The notes under the pieces are model-generated. The model made no database searches and was not told the origin of the DNA. It was given only the letters and a program-made list of their open reading frames with translations. 9,680 bases of DNA from the NCBI GenBank assembly GCA_937896705.1, contig CALBOC010000109.1, positions 1-9,680 of the forward strand. The letters run 5' to 3'. Source of the stretch: an uncultured Micrococcaceae bacterium (lineage in GTDB: Bacteria > Actinomycetota > Actinomycetes > Actinomycetales > Micrococcaceae). Position numbers and translations under genes: made by a program. Positions 1-5,852 of the stretch are shown here, piece by piece (within the stretch, counting starts at the first letter, position 1; each line of letters begins with the position of its first letter).

Positions 1-28
1 CCGACCCCGGAACACAACGACTACTGTA

Positions 29-49
29 CACAATGTTCGTCACATTGTG
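29..49. terminator. Inverted repeat downstream of the SpeE-like gene; possible terminator
   Basis: CACAATG (29-35) and CATTGTG (43-49) form a perfect 7-base-pair stem around a 7-base loop. It starts 15 bases past the stop codon of the minus-strand gene that ends at 65. No T-run follows on the minus strand, so it is a weak intrinsic terminator at best. It could also be a dimeric repressor operator for a gene left of the window. Confidence 0.35.
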
Positions 50-64
50 GAGTGTCCGGCTCAA

Positions 65-859
65 CTATTCGTCATCCGCAGACATTTTCGTTAGCGACGC
101 CGTCTCAGCGGGTGTGAGCACAGTAGCCGGGAAGGGCCCTGCAGCCGCTAACTGGGAACGCAGGGTAGCCACCTCATCGCGACCCATGGGTAACCCTGGT
201 CCTGCCGCCAGCACCGCGTTGCCAGCAAGCTTGCGCTCCACCGTGGATGCATCAGCCAGCGTCCATGCGCCACTGAGACCCCTGGCAGCGGTCACCTGTT
301 GGAGAAGTCGCGCCTGGTGGCGGATGAACTTGAGTCCCTGGTCATCACCGATATTTACCAGCAGGACGCCCTGATCAGAGAGTCGCTGCAAGACCTCCTG
401 GTAGAACCCGGGGTCGCATAAGTGGGTGGCGGTGTCCGGGCCCGTGAAGATGTCTACGATGACGGCATCGAAGTATTGCTGGTCTAGCTCTTGGAGCTTG
501 GCGCGGGCATCGCCGGTGATGACGCGCAATTCGGTGCCGACCGGGAGAGGTAGTTCGGAGGTCACCAGCTTGATCAGCGCCGGGTCGAGCTCGATGACGG
601 TTTGCTCGGAACCCGGACGGGTCGCTTGCACATATCGTGCCAAAGTGAGTGCTCCAGCGCCTAGATGCAAGATACGGAGTGGCTGGGTTGGTAGCCAGCA
701 GATATCTAGGACATTACCGATGCGGCGTAGATACTCGAATCTGATCAGGCTTGGATCGTTGAGATCAACGTGTGATTGGACCTCGCCATCAATCTCCAGT
801 ACCCAGCCGTCATCGAACTGGGCGGGTATGATTCGGGTTCGCTCGGTTAATTCAGTCAT
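65..859 (-). CDS. Spermidine synthase-like SAM-binding protein (class I methyltransferase fold)
   Basis: About 264 residues with a Rossmann-type SAM or decarboxy-SAM binding core. An N-terminal segment (QSHVDLNDPS, about residues 28-37, then FEYLRRIGNVLD) is, as far as I recall, typical of actinobacterial proteins annotated as spermidine synthases. Motif I is HLGAGALT (about 65-72), followed by the acidic ribose-binding motif VIELDP (about 88-93), the VITGDAR loop, and FDAVIVDIFTG at the active-site strand. True aminopropyltransferases (SpeE) carry D-S-x-D-P there. This protein has D-I-F-T-G, lacks the second Asp, and has no obvious N-terminal SpeE tetramerisation domain, so polyamine synthesis is doubtful and the substrate is unknown. 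The ATG at 859 is preferred to the GTG at 862 because the AGGA upstream lies only one base from the GTG but four from the ATG. The function label is by family resemblance only. Confidence 0.8.
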   Translation of the reverse strand: MTELTERTRIIPAQFDDGWVLEIDGEVQSHVDLNDPSLIRFEYLRRIGNVLDICWLPTQPLRILHLGAGALTLARYVQATRPGSEQTVIELDPALIKLVTSELPLPVGTELRVITGDARAKLQELDQQYFDAVIVDIFTGPDTATHLCDPGFYQEVLQRLSDQGVLLVNIGDDQGLKFIRHQARLLQQVTAARGLSGAWTLADASTVERKLAGNAVLAAGPGLPMGRDEVATLRSQLAAAGPFPATVLTPAETASLTKMSADDE

Positions 860-862
860 CAC

Positions 863-1227
863 GTCCTAGCGTAGCTGGAAGTCATGAATCACTCGACTCA
901 TCTCGAGGAAACCTCATACTCCAGTTGCCCGATTCATGGCAAGATCATCGACTCCAGCCGACCGATCTGACTTGGAAACGCTGATGCCGGCGATGTGCCC
1001 GAACACCCTGGACGCGCTCGATCCCAGCATGACTGTCCACCGTGGCTCGTCCGTATTCTTGGGCTGCTGGTATTCTTTGGTTGACTACGATGGCCTATCG
1101 GAGTTCTGTCCGCCGCTTGATCAAGTGACCCTCTCAAGACCGTGCAGATGGCGTTACGAATGCTTGATGTCGAATCGGATCTAAAAAACTGCTGCTCTTG
1201 ATTCGCGTTATTGTTCGCGAGCAGGGA
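863..1227. other. Gene-poor stretch between divergent genes; no recognisable gene
   Basis: This stretch separates the minus-strand SpeE-like gene from the plus-strand serine hydrolase. Open frames of 82 codons (plus, 936-1184) and 129 codons (minus, 934-1323) exist, but their translations resemble no family, and the longer one runs into the hydrolase frame. A short plus-strand frame ending near 1200 encodes a helical-looking segment (QMALRMLDVESDLKNC, from about 1145) with no supported start. It could be a gene remnant. Promoters of both flanking genes should lie here, but I cannot identify convincing -35/-10 pairs. Confidence 0.5.
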
Positions 1228-2847
1228 ATGAGCCTCATCACGATACACGAAGCACGGGAGCTGTTGGAAGTCGCCGACCTCATTCATACGCGTCCTGGCA
1301 AACGTTTTTATGTTGCGGATCATCCGACTGCCGCGCCGTATTGCCGGACCGTGGCGATCACCACCGGAATACGAGTCGCCTTCGTTGCGGTTTTCGCAGT
1401 GATACTGGCTTTGCTGGGTTCAGGGGTGGCCCAAACCGCTCAGGCTGCGGTGCCGCCTGAGCACTTTGATACCGCAGCCGTGGACTCCTATGTGGAGCAC
1501 TACCTGGATCGGCACGGACTGGTTGGTGCACAGATCGCCGTTGTCCACCAGGGCCAGGTAGTGCATATCGCCGCATACGGTGAGTCCACCAACGGTAAGA
1601 CAACCACTGACACGCCGATGGCAATCGGTTCGGTGAGTAAACAGATAACCTCGTTTGCGCTGTTACAACTCGTTGAAGACGACCTAATTGCCCTAGACGA
1701 CCCGGTAATCAAGCATCTGCCGGAGTTCATCCTTGCTGACGAACGCGTCGTCGACATCACGCTACGGCACCTGCTCAGCCACACCTCGGGATTGCCAAGC
1801 CCCGTGATAGTGGCACCAGCTAGCAACCTGCATGAAGGGGTTCAACGGCTATCGCAATGGGAGCTTGCATCCGATCCGGGCCAACAATACCGGTATAGCA
1901 ATATGAACTACCACGTGGCCGCACGCTTGATTGAACATGTCACTGAGATGCCATTTGCCACGTATTTGAAGGAACATATTTTCCAGCCACTCGGGATGCA
2001 CGACACGCGTACGGTCAACACCACCCATACTGACGATCCCGGGCTCCAAGACGGGCATGTCACCGCCTACGGTGTCGCGTTATCGTTGCGAGAGATGGAA
2101 CAGCTGGTCGCGGGGGCCGGGGGAGTTGTGAGTACAGCTGAGGATCTGTCCCAGTGGCTGGCCATGCTCACTAACAACGGCACAACGCCATCAGGTGAGC
2201 AACTGTTAACACCAGAACTGCTTGAGCAAGCCCAGAGTGCACAGCCTGGGACCGATGGTGAAGGTTTGGGCTGGCACCTCAGCGGCGAGGACGTGGAACC
2301 ACCTCGAGTGGGGCATTCGGGTGCAATCAGTCGTTATAGTGCCCAGCTCGAGATAGTTCCCGAAAGCGGCTACGGCGTTGTTGTGCAACTAAACAGCTAC
2401 ACTCCAAGCCGTGAGCATTACTACAGCATCAGCTCGGGGATTCTTGATATTACTGAAGGTGCCACACCCGTAGTAGGGGCACCTGTGCCTACTTTCCTAG
2501 ACATGGGCTTGGGACTCATGACAGTACTGGTGGTGATCCTGACGGTGCTCGGAGTCCGAAGATCAGACCGGTGGGCACAGCGCCGCTCAACATGGTCCGC
2601 TTGGCGATACGGGCTGCGTCTCTTGCCGCAGGTTATCGGGCCGATCGTCGCGGTGCTACTGTTTGTGCTGCTACCGACCCTCAACAACAATTCATTGACT
2701 ACCAGAGATATTTTCGGTTTCTGGCCAGCTGTGATGATATTCCTGCTTGCCCTTGCTGTTTCAGGAATAGTGATAATCATCGCCCGCGCCAGCCCTCGCA
2801 TAGGAATTGAGGCAACGTACCACTCTGGCGAGACACCAAAAGGCTGA
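1228..2847 (+). CDS. Serine hydrolase, beta-lactamase / PBP4*-like class C family, with C-terminal membrane helices
   Basis: About 539 residues. All three catalytic motifs of the SxxK serine hydrolase family (class C beta-lactamase, DD-peptidase, esterase) are visible: S-V-S-K with nucleophile Ser135 and Lys138, Y-S-N at Tyr223, and H-S-G at 363-365, where many relatives have K-T-G. A hydrophobic segment (about 48-67) followed by AQTAQA-AVPP looks like a signal peptide, so the catalytic domain is probably extracytoplasmic. Three further membrane helices lie at about 426-446, 469-485 and 495-519, an arrangement seen in some PbpE/PbpX-like proteins. Substrate (peptidoglycan peptide, D-amino ester or beta-lactam) cannot be told. 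The start is uncertain: ATG 1228 has AGGG almost touching it, TTG 1198 extends it by 10 codons, and GTG 1351 would place the signal peptide right at the N-terminus. It converges on glnA across a shared hairpin. Confidence 0.88.
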   Translation: MSLITIHEARELLEVADLIHTRPGKRFYVADHPTAAPYCRTVAITTGIRVAFVAVFAVILALLGSGVAQTAQAAVPPEHFDTAAVDSYVEHYLDRHGLVGAQIAVVHQGQVVHIAAYGESTNGKTTTDTPMAIGSVSKQITSFALLQLVEDDLIALDDPVIKHLPEFILADERVVDITLRHLLSHTSGLPSPVIVAPASNLHEGVQRLSQWELASDPGQQYRYSNMNYHVAARLIEHVTEMPFATYLKEHIFQPLGMHDTRTVNTTHTDDPGLQDGHVTAYGVALSLREMEQLVAGAGGVVSTAEDLSQWLAMLTNNGTTPSGEQLLTPELLEQAQSAQPGTDGEGLGWHLSGEDVEPPRVGHSGAISRYSAQLEIVPESGYGVVVQLNSYTPSREHYYSISSGILDITEGATPVVGAPVPTFLDMGLGLMTVLVVILTVLGVRRSDRWAQRRSTWSAWRYGLRLLPQVIGPIVAVLLFVLLPTLNNNSLTTRDIFGFWPAVMIFLLALAVSGIVIIIARASPRIGIEATYHSGETPKG

Positions 2848-2848
2848 G

Positions 2849-2886
2849 CCCTGCCCCCGTTGCGTCATGAGCGACTCGGGGCAGGG
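2849..2886. terminator. Shared bidirectional hairpin between the serine hydrolase and glnA
   Basis: CCCTGCCCC (2849-2857) pairs perfectly with GGGGCAGGG (2878-2886), and the flanking GAG/CTC can extend the stem past one bulged base. Part of the 20-base loop (GTTGC/GCGAC) can pair again with one wobble. It starts two bases after the hydrolase stop. There is no T-run on either side, so it is a strong structure but not a textbook intrinsic terminator. Confidence 0.6.
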
Positions 2887-2900
2887 TCTCAACATCAACT

Positions 2901-2915
2901 GATACCGGAGGTATC
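2901..2915. terminator. glnA: Small perfect hairpin overlapping the glnA stop codon
   Basis: GATACC (2901-2906), a 3-base loop GGA, and GGTATC (2910-2915) form a perfect 6-base-pair stem. On the minus strand it begins inside the glnA stop codon (TGA at 2916-2914). It sits 14 bases from the larger GC-rich hairpin, so glnA transcripts end in two tandem hairpins. This may aid termination or protect the 3' end (inference). Confidence 0.45.
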
Positions 2916-4341
2916 AGACAGAGTAATACAGCTCAAACTCTTTGGGCGAGACCATGGCTTCCATTGGCGCGATTTCGGTTTCTCGTTTGAGATCGATCCA
3001 GGTTTGAATGATGTCTTCTGTGAAAACATCTCCGGCCAACAAGAAGTCGTGGTCCTCCTCGAGCGCATCAATGGCTTCTGCAAGGGTGCGCGGGGCTTGC
3101 TGAATGCCTGCTGCTTCTTCCGGTGGGAGCTCGTAAAGATCTTTGTCGATCGGTTCGGCCGGTTCGATGCGATTTCGAATACCATCAAGGCCGGCCATGA
3201 GCTGGGCTGCAAATCCCAGGTAGGGGTTACCGGATGGGTCAGGTGCGCGGAATTCCAGTCGCTTGGCTTTCGGATTCGAACCGGTTACCGGGATACGGAT
3301 CGCAGCTGACCGGTTGCCTTGGGAATACAGCATATTGACCGGTGCTTCAAAACCTTTGACCAGACGTTTATAGGAGTTCACGGTCGGGTTCGTAAATGCC
3401 AAGACCGCCGAAGCGTGTTTGAGTAACCCGCCAATGTACCAGCGAGCAGTATCGGACAGGTTCGCGTAGCCGCGTTCATCGTAGAACAGCGGTTCCCCGT
3501 CCATCCACAATGACTGGTGGCAGTGCATGCCGGAACCGCCATCACCAAAGACGGGTTTTGGCATAAAGGTGGCGGATTTATTAGCCTGTTCCGCGGCACC
3601 TTTGACGATGTATTTGAATAACTGCACGTCATCAGCGGCACGCACCAGGGTGTTGAATTTGTAGTTGATTTCGCCCTGCCCGCCGGCTCCTACCTCGTGG
3701 TGGGAGCGCTCAACTTCCAGACCAACTTGATCAAGCAGCAGTGAGATATCGTCGCGCAGGTCGGCGTGCTTGTCGACCGGCGGGACCGGGAAATACCCCT
3801 TCATGGTGCGGTTGCGGTGCCCTAGGTTGCCACCTTCGATTTCAGTGGCATCGTTCCAGAAGGCCTCATCTGAATCCAGCGCAAAGAACGAACGATGGGG
3901 GAGGTGCGTTTCGAATCGCACGTCATCAAAGATATAGAACTCGGCCTCGGCGGCGAAGATCGCGGTGTCCGCAATGCCCGTCGATGCCACGTAGTCTTCA
4001 GCTCGCTGAGCTACGGACCGCGGGTCGCGAACGTAGGCTTCACCAGTGCGCGGTGACAAGATGGAAAAAGACATACACAGGGTCTTGTGTTTACGGAACG
4101 GGTCGATGAAGGCGGTGCCGACGTCCGGAATCAACTGCAGATCTGAGTCGGCAATGCCGGCGAATCCAGGAATCGAGGAGCCGTCAAAGAGTTGCCCCGT
4201 GGTGAAGAAGTCTTGGTCTACCGATTTGGCGGGGACATTGAAGTGGTGCTGGCCCCCGAGCAGATCGGTGAACCTGATATCAACAAAAACCACATCTTCG
4301 TCCTGAATATAAGATAAAACTTCTTCGGGCGAGGTGAACAT
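2914..4341 (-). CDS. glnA: Glutamine synthetase, type I (GlnA1)
   Basis: ATP-dependent synthesis of glutamine from glutamate and ammonia, as a cytoplasmic dodecamer. The 475 residues match the usual length (about 470-478). Visible GS-I signatures are DGSSIPGF in the beta-Grasp domain, AEAEFYIFD and GQGEINYKF with metal-binding glutamates, the [17 protein letters not shown]/metal loop, [19 protein letters not shown], and the adenylylation loop [10 protein letters not shown] with Tyr403. That tyrosine implies GS-I-beta type control by GlnE, which follows glnA1 in M. tuberculosis but is not in this window. The start is ATG 4341: GGAG lies five bases upstream, and [12 protein letters not shown] is the usual N-terminus; the in-frame starts at 4356 and 4392 have no such support. 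Substitutions worth noting are Lys329 in RLVKGFEAP (Pro in enterics) and Gly342 in YSQGNRSA (Arg in enterics). Confidence 0.97.
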   Translation of the reverse strand: MFTSPEEVLSYIQDEDVVFVDIRFTDLLGGQHHFNVPAKSVDQDFFTTGQLFDGSSIPGFAGIADSDLQLIPDVGTAFIDPFRKHKTLCMSFSILSPRTGEAYVRDPRSVAQRAEDYVASTGIADTAIFAAEAEFYIFDDVRFETHLPHRSFFALDSDEAFWNDATEIEGGNLGHRNRTMKGYFPVPPVDKHADLRDDISLLLDQVGLEVERSHHEVGAGGQGEINYKFNTLVRAADDVQLFKYIVKGAAEQANKSATFMPKPVFGDGGSGMHCHQSLWMDGEPLFYDERGYANLSDTARWYIGGLLKHASAVLAFTNPTVNSYKRLVKGFEAPVNMLYSQGNRSAAIRIPVTGSNPKAKRLEFRAPDPSGNPYLGFAAQLMAGLDGIRNRIEPAEPIDKDLYELPPEEAAGIQQAPRTLAEAIDALEEDHDFLLAGDVFTEDIIQTWIDLKRETEIAPMEAMVSPKEFELYYSV

Positions 4342-4345
4342 TGTC

Positions 4346-4350
4346 ACTCC
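4346..4350 (-). promoter_or_regulatory. glnA: Ribosome binding site fixing the glnA start at 4341
   Basis: On the minus strand GGAGT is followed by GACA and then the ATG at 4341, giving a five-base gap after GGAG. The ATG at 4356 lies upstream of this site, so it cannot use it. Confidence 0.7.
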
Positions 4351-4411
4351 ATTCATTGCGTACAAGTTGGTACCAGCGTATCGAGTTTGCACAACACACA
4401 GAAGTGCTCAG

Positions 4412-4425
4412 CCGCGAAGTCGCGG
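4412..4425. promoter_or_regulatory. Inverted repeat in the glnA / RDD divergent promoter region
   Basis: CCGCGA (4412-4417), a 2-base centre AG, and TCGCGG (4420-4425) form a perfect palindrome 71 bases upstream of the glnA start and 75 bases before the RDD start. Its short centre fits a dimeric protein-binding site better than an RNA hairpin. It does not resemble the GlnR or AmtR nitrogen-regulator consensus as I know them. The rest of 4342-4499 shows no clear promoter for glnA. Confidence 0.35.
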
Positions 4426-4499
4426 GAATGGGGCCTAACCCACACTGCCCGCGATGACCAATGCTCAGATCTTGCGACAAAGCATCTAAGCTAGAGACG

Positions 4500-4910
4500 A
4501 TGAGCTACGCACAGAATCCTTCACGAGAACCACGGTGGGCCGGCGAGTTTCTAGGTTTACCGGAAACCGGACCGGCCTCAGCGGCCTCATACCCACGCCG
4601 TATCGGAGCGATCTTTATCGACTGGTTCGTCGCCTCAGGAATAGCGATGTTAATAGAACCCGGAAACTCGTGGTTGGTGCTGGTGATCTTCGTCGGATTG
4701 CACTTCGCACTATTATGGCTGTTCGGCACGACCCTAGGTAAGCGAGTGTTTAAGATCCAAGTGGTTCAAGTCGGTGGCGCGACCATCAAGCTGTATCAGG
4801 CAGCCATCCGTGCGGTACTACTGGGGCTGGTGGTTCCTGTGCTGGTGATCGACCGGGATGGTCGCGGTTTACATGACAAACTGGCCGGCACTGTGCAGAT
4901 TCATATGTGA
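4500..4910 (+). CDS. RDD family membrane protein (counterpart of M. tuberculosis Rv2219A)
   Basis: A 136-residue integral membrane protein. The RDD signature is present: YPRRIGAIFIDWF has the paired Arg at 33-34 and Asp41 in the first helix (about 35-52). A second helix lies at about 58-75, then the usual GTTLGKRVFKIQV segment (76-88), a third hydrophobic stretch (about 103-118), and the conserved DRDGRGLHDKLAGT tail. Function of RDD proteins is poorly defined; some are linked to ion or osmolyte transport. It sits between DUF4191 and glnA as in other actinobacteria, but on the opposite strand to both. ATG 4500 is chosen over the upstream frame extension because the protein proper (MSYAQNPSREPRW) starts there. 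A TAAGCT hexamer at 4487-4492 suggests a leaderless transcript. The stop codon lies inside a long hairpin. Confidence 0.9.
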   Translation: MSYAQNPSREPRWAGEFLGLPETGPASAASYPRRIGAIFIDWFVASGIAMLIEPGNSWLVLVIFVGLHFALLWLFGTTLGKRVFKIQVVQVGGATIKLYQAAIRAVLLGLVVPVLVIDRDGRGLHDKLAGTVQIHM

Positions 4911-4930
4911 ATCGCACAATACCGGCCAGT
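4880..4930. terminator. Long imperfect hairpin over the RDD gene 3' end, shared with the DUF4191 gene
   Basis: The arms pair in three blocks: ACTGGCCGG (4880-4888) with CCGGCCAGT (4922-4930), TGTGC (4892-4896) with GCACA (4914-4918), and GATTCA (4898-4903) with TGAATC (4908-4913). They close a TATG loop, giving 20 base pairs broken by one 3x3 internal loop and one bulge. The RDD stop codon (4908-4910) is in the right arm. There is no T-run. It ends 23 bases from the stop of the convergent DUF4191 gene, so it could end transcription from both sides. Confidence 0.7.
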
Positions 4931-4953
4931 GGAGACCTAAGCGGTGAGTTGGG

Positions 4954-5757
4954 CTACCGTCCGCGCATAGCCTTGCGATCCGGACGCATCCGGTTGGGGT
5001 CGATTCCTTTTGGAATACCCAGGTTATTGACCGGTAGCGAAGAAATCCGCTGTTCTACCGCGCGCACTTCGTGGCGGTTGAGGGTCTTCTTCATGCGTTT
5101 GATTGTCCGCTTTACTTCGTGCAGTTCGACTTCATTGGGACCGTGACCCACTTGCAGCACTCGGATGTCGACATTCGGCAGGAAACGCTCTAAGTGCTTG
5201 CGCTGTTTTTCTGCCAGCCGTTTCGCACGGTTATAGTCACCGTCAGCGACTAACACGACACCGGCTTTCCCTGTTGCGCGGAAGACAGTTTCCTGGGTTC
5301 GCGGGTTGACTGCGACGGGTTCATCTTCCACAACCCAACCTCGGCCCAGCTGAGACAGGGCTGCGCCCGCTGCCCCCGGGCGGCCATCAATCTGAGCAAA
5401 CGCTGCTTTTTCTGCCTTTTTATTCATGATGATGATCGCAGCAAGCAGCCCCAGCGGGATGAACATAAGCGTCCAGAGCACCGGCGAGCCCGTGAGTAGA
5501 CCTATCACCAGACCCACAACTAGAGCAGCGACGAACGCACCGATCATCCACCACAGGACGGACGGATCGTACTTGCGAGTCATTTTGAAGACGTCGCCTA
5601 TTTGTTTGAAAAAGCCGCGCTTATTCGCTTTCTTGGCTTTTTTCTGTTCTTTGGCCTCAATTTTCTCGGCTTTGCGGCGAGCTTTTTGCTCCGCCTTGAC
5701 GGTCTTGAGGTCTTTTTTCGACGCTTTCGATGCGCCAGAAGATTTTAGTTCAGCCAT
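4954..5757 (-). CDS. DUF4191 family membrane protein (counterpart of M. tuberculosis Rv2219)
   Basis: A 267-residue protein of unknown function, matching the DUF4191 protein found next to lipA and glnA1 in actinobacteria. Residues 1-50 are extremely rich in Lys, Ala and Glu (likely a charged coiled coil or flexible cytoplasmic tail). Two membrane helices follow at about 67-88 and 93-111. The rest (about 112-267) is a soluble, probably cytoplasmic domain with GRPGAAGAALSQLGRGW, a V-x-F-R-A-T-G-K-A-G-V-V-L strand region, an ERFLPNVDIRVLQVG segment, and a basic C-terminus ending PDRKAMRGR. The start at 5757 has only a weak AGG seven to ten bases upstream. It is divergent from the kinase gene, with 95 bases between the starts, and convergent with the RDD gene. 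Confidence 0.92.
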   Translation of the reverse strand: MAELKSSGASKASKKDLKTVKAEQKARRKAEKIEAKEQKKAKKANKRGFFKQIGDVFKMTRKYDPSVLWWMIGAFVAALVVGLVIGLLTGSPVLWTLMFIPLGLLAAIIIMNKKAEKAAFAQIDGRPGAAGAALSQLGRGWVVEDEPVAVNPRTQETVFRATGKAGVVLVADGDYNRAKRLAEKQRKHLERFLPNVDIRVLQVGHGPNEVELHEVKRTIKRMKKTLNRHEVRAVEQRISSLPVNNLGIPKGIDPNRMRPDRKAMRGR

Positions 5758-5783
5758 GATGAAACCTATTCTAGCCCTAACCC

Positions 5784-5792
5784 TGTGGATAA
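5784..5792 (-). promoter_or_regulatory. Perfect DnaA-box 9-mer
   Basis: The plus strand reads TGTGGATAA, which is TTATCCACA on the minus strand, the consensus strong DnaA box. It lies in the 95-base divergent region between the DUF4191 and kinase genes. Only one copy is seen and there is no AT-rich unwinding element, so this is not an origin. It may be a DnaA-responsive promoter element or chance. Confidence 0.4.
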
Positions 5793-5819
5793 CTTAATCG
5801 TACCTGTGCGCTTTCGGGC

Positions 5820-5825
5820 ATCATA
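5820..5825 (-). promoter_or_regulatory. Candidate -10 element for the DUF4191 gene
   Basis: TATGAT on the minus strand is one base from the TATAAT consensus and would give a leader of about 55 bases that includes the DnaA-box sequence. No good -35 hexamer is seen at the right distance (TTTCTC at 17 bases is poor), so this is tentative. Confidence 0.3.
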
Positions 5826-5839
5826 GAGCATACCCGTAC

Positions 5840-5845
5840 GAGGAG
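5840..5845 (+). promoter_or_regulatory. Strong ribosome binding site fixing the kinase GTG start
   Basis: GAGGAG is followed by seven bases and then GTG at 5853. This is the clearest Shine-Dalgarno sequence in the window and settles the start despite the GTG codon. Confidence 0.75.
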
Positions 5846-5852
5846 AAAAACG

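Noticed and set aside
426..869. 147-codon plus-strand open frame opposite the SpeE-like gene
   Set aside because: It is antisense to a gene with clear SAM-binding motifs, and its Ser/Arg-rich translation is a typical shadow frame.
1116..1125. Palindrome CTTGATCAAG in the gene-poor stretch
   Set aside because: A single 10-base palindrome with no partner sites or promoter context is not enough to call an operator.
934..1323. 129-codon minus-strand open frame, with an 82-codon plus-strand frame at 936-1184
   Set aside because: The translations are low-complexity and Cys/Arg/Ser-rich in the manner of non-coding frames. They resemble no family, lack clear ribosome binding sites, overlap each other, and the minus-strand frame runs into the hydrolase gene.
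4342..4392. Longer glnA with a start at 4392 or 4356
   Set aside because: The ribosome binding site at 4346-4350 fits only the ATG at 4341, which also gives the family-typical N-terminus and length.
4461..4499. Upstream extension of the RDD gene to 4461
   Set aside because: The extra 13 residues show no family features, there is no ribosome binding site, and a candidate -10 element lies inside this stretch.
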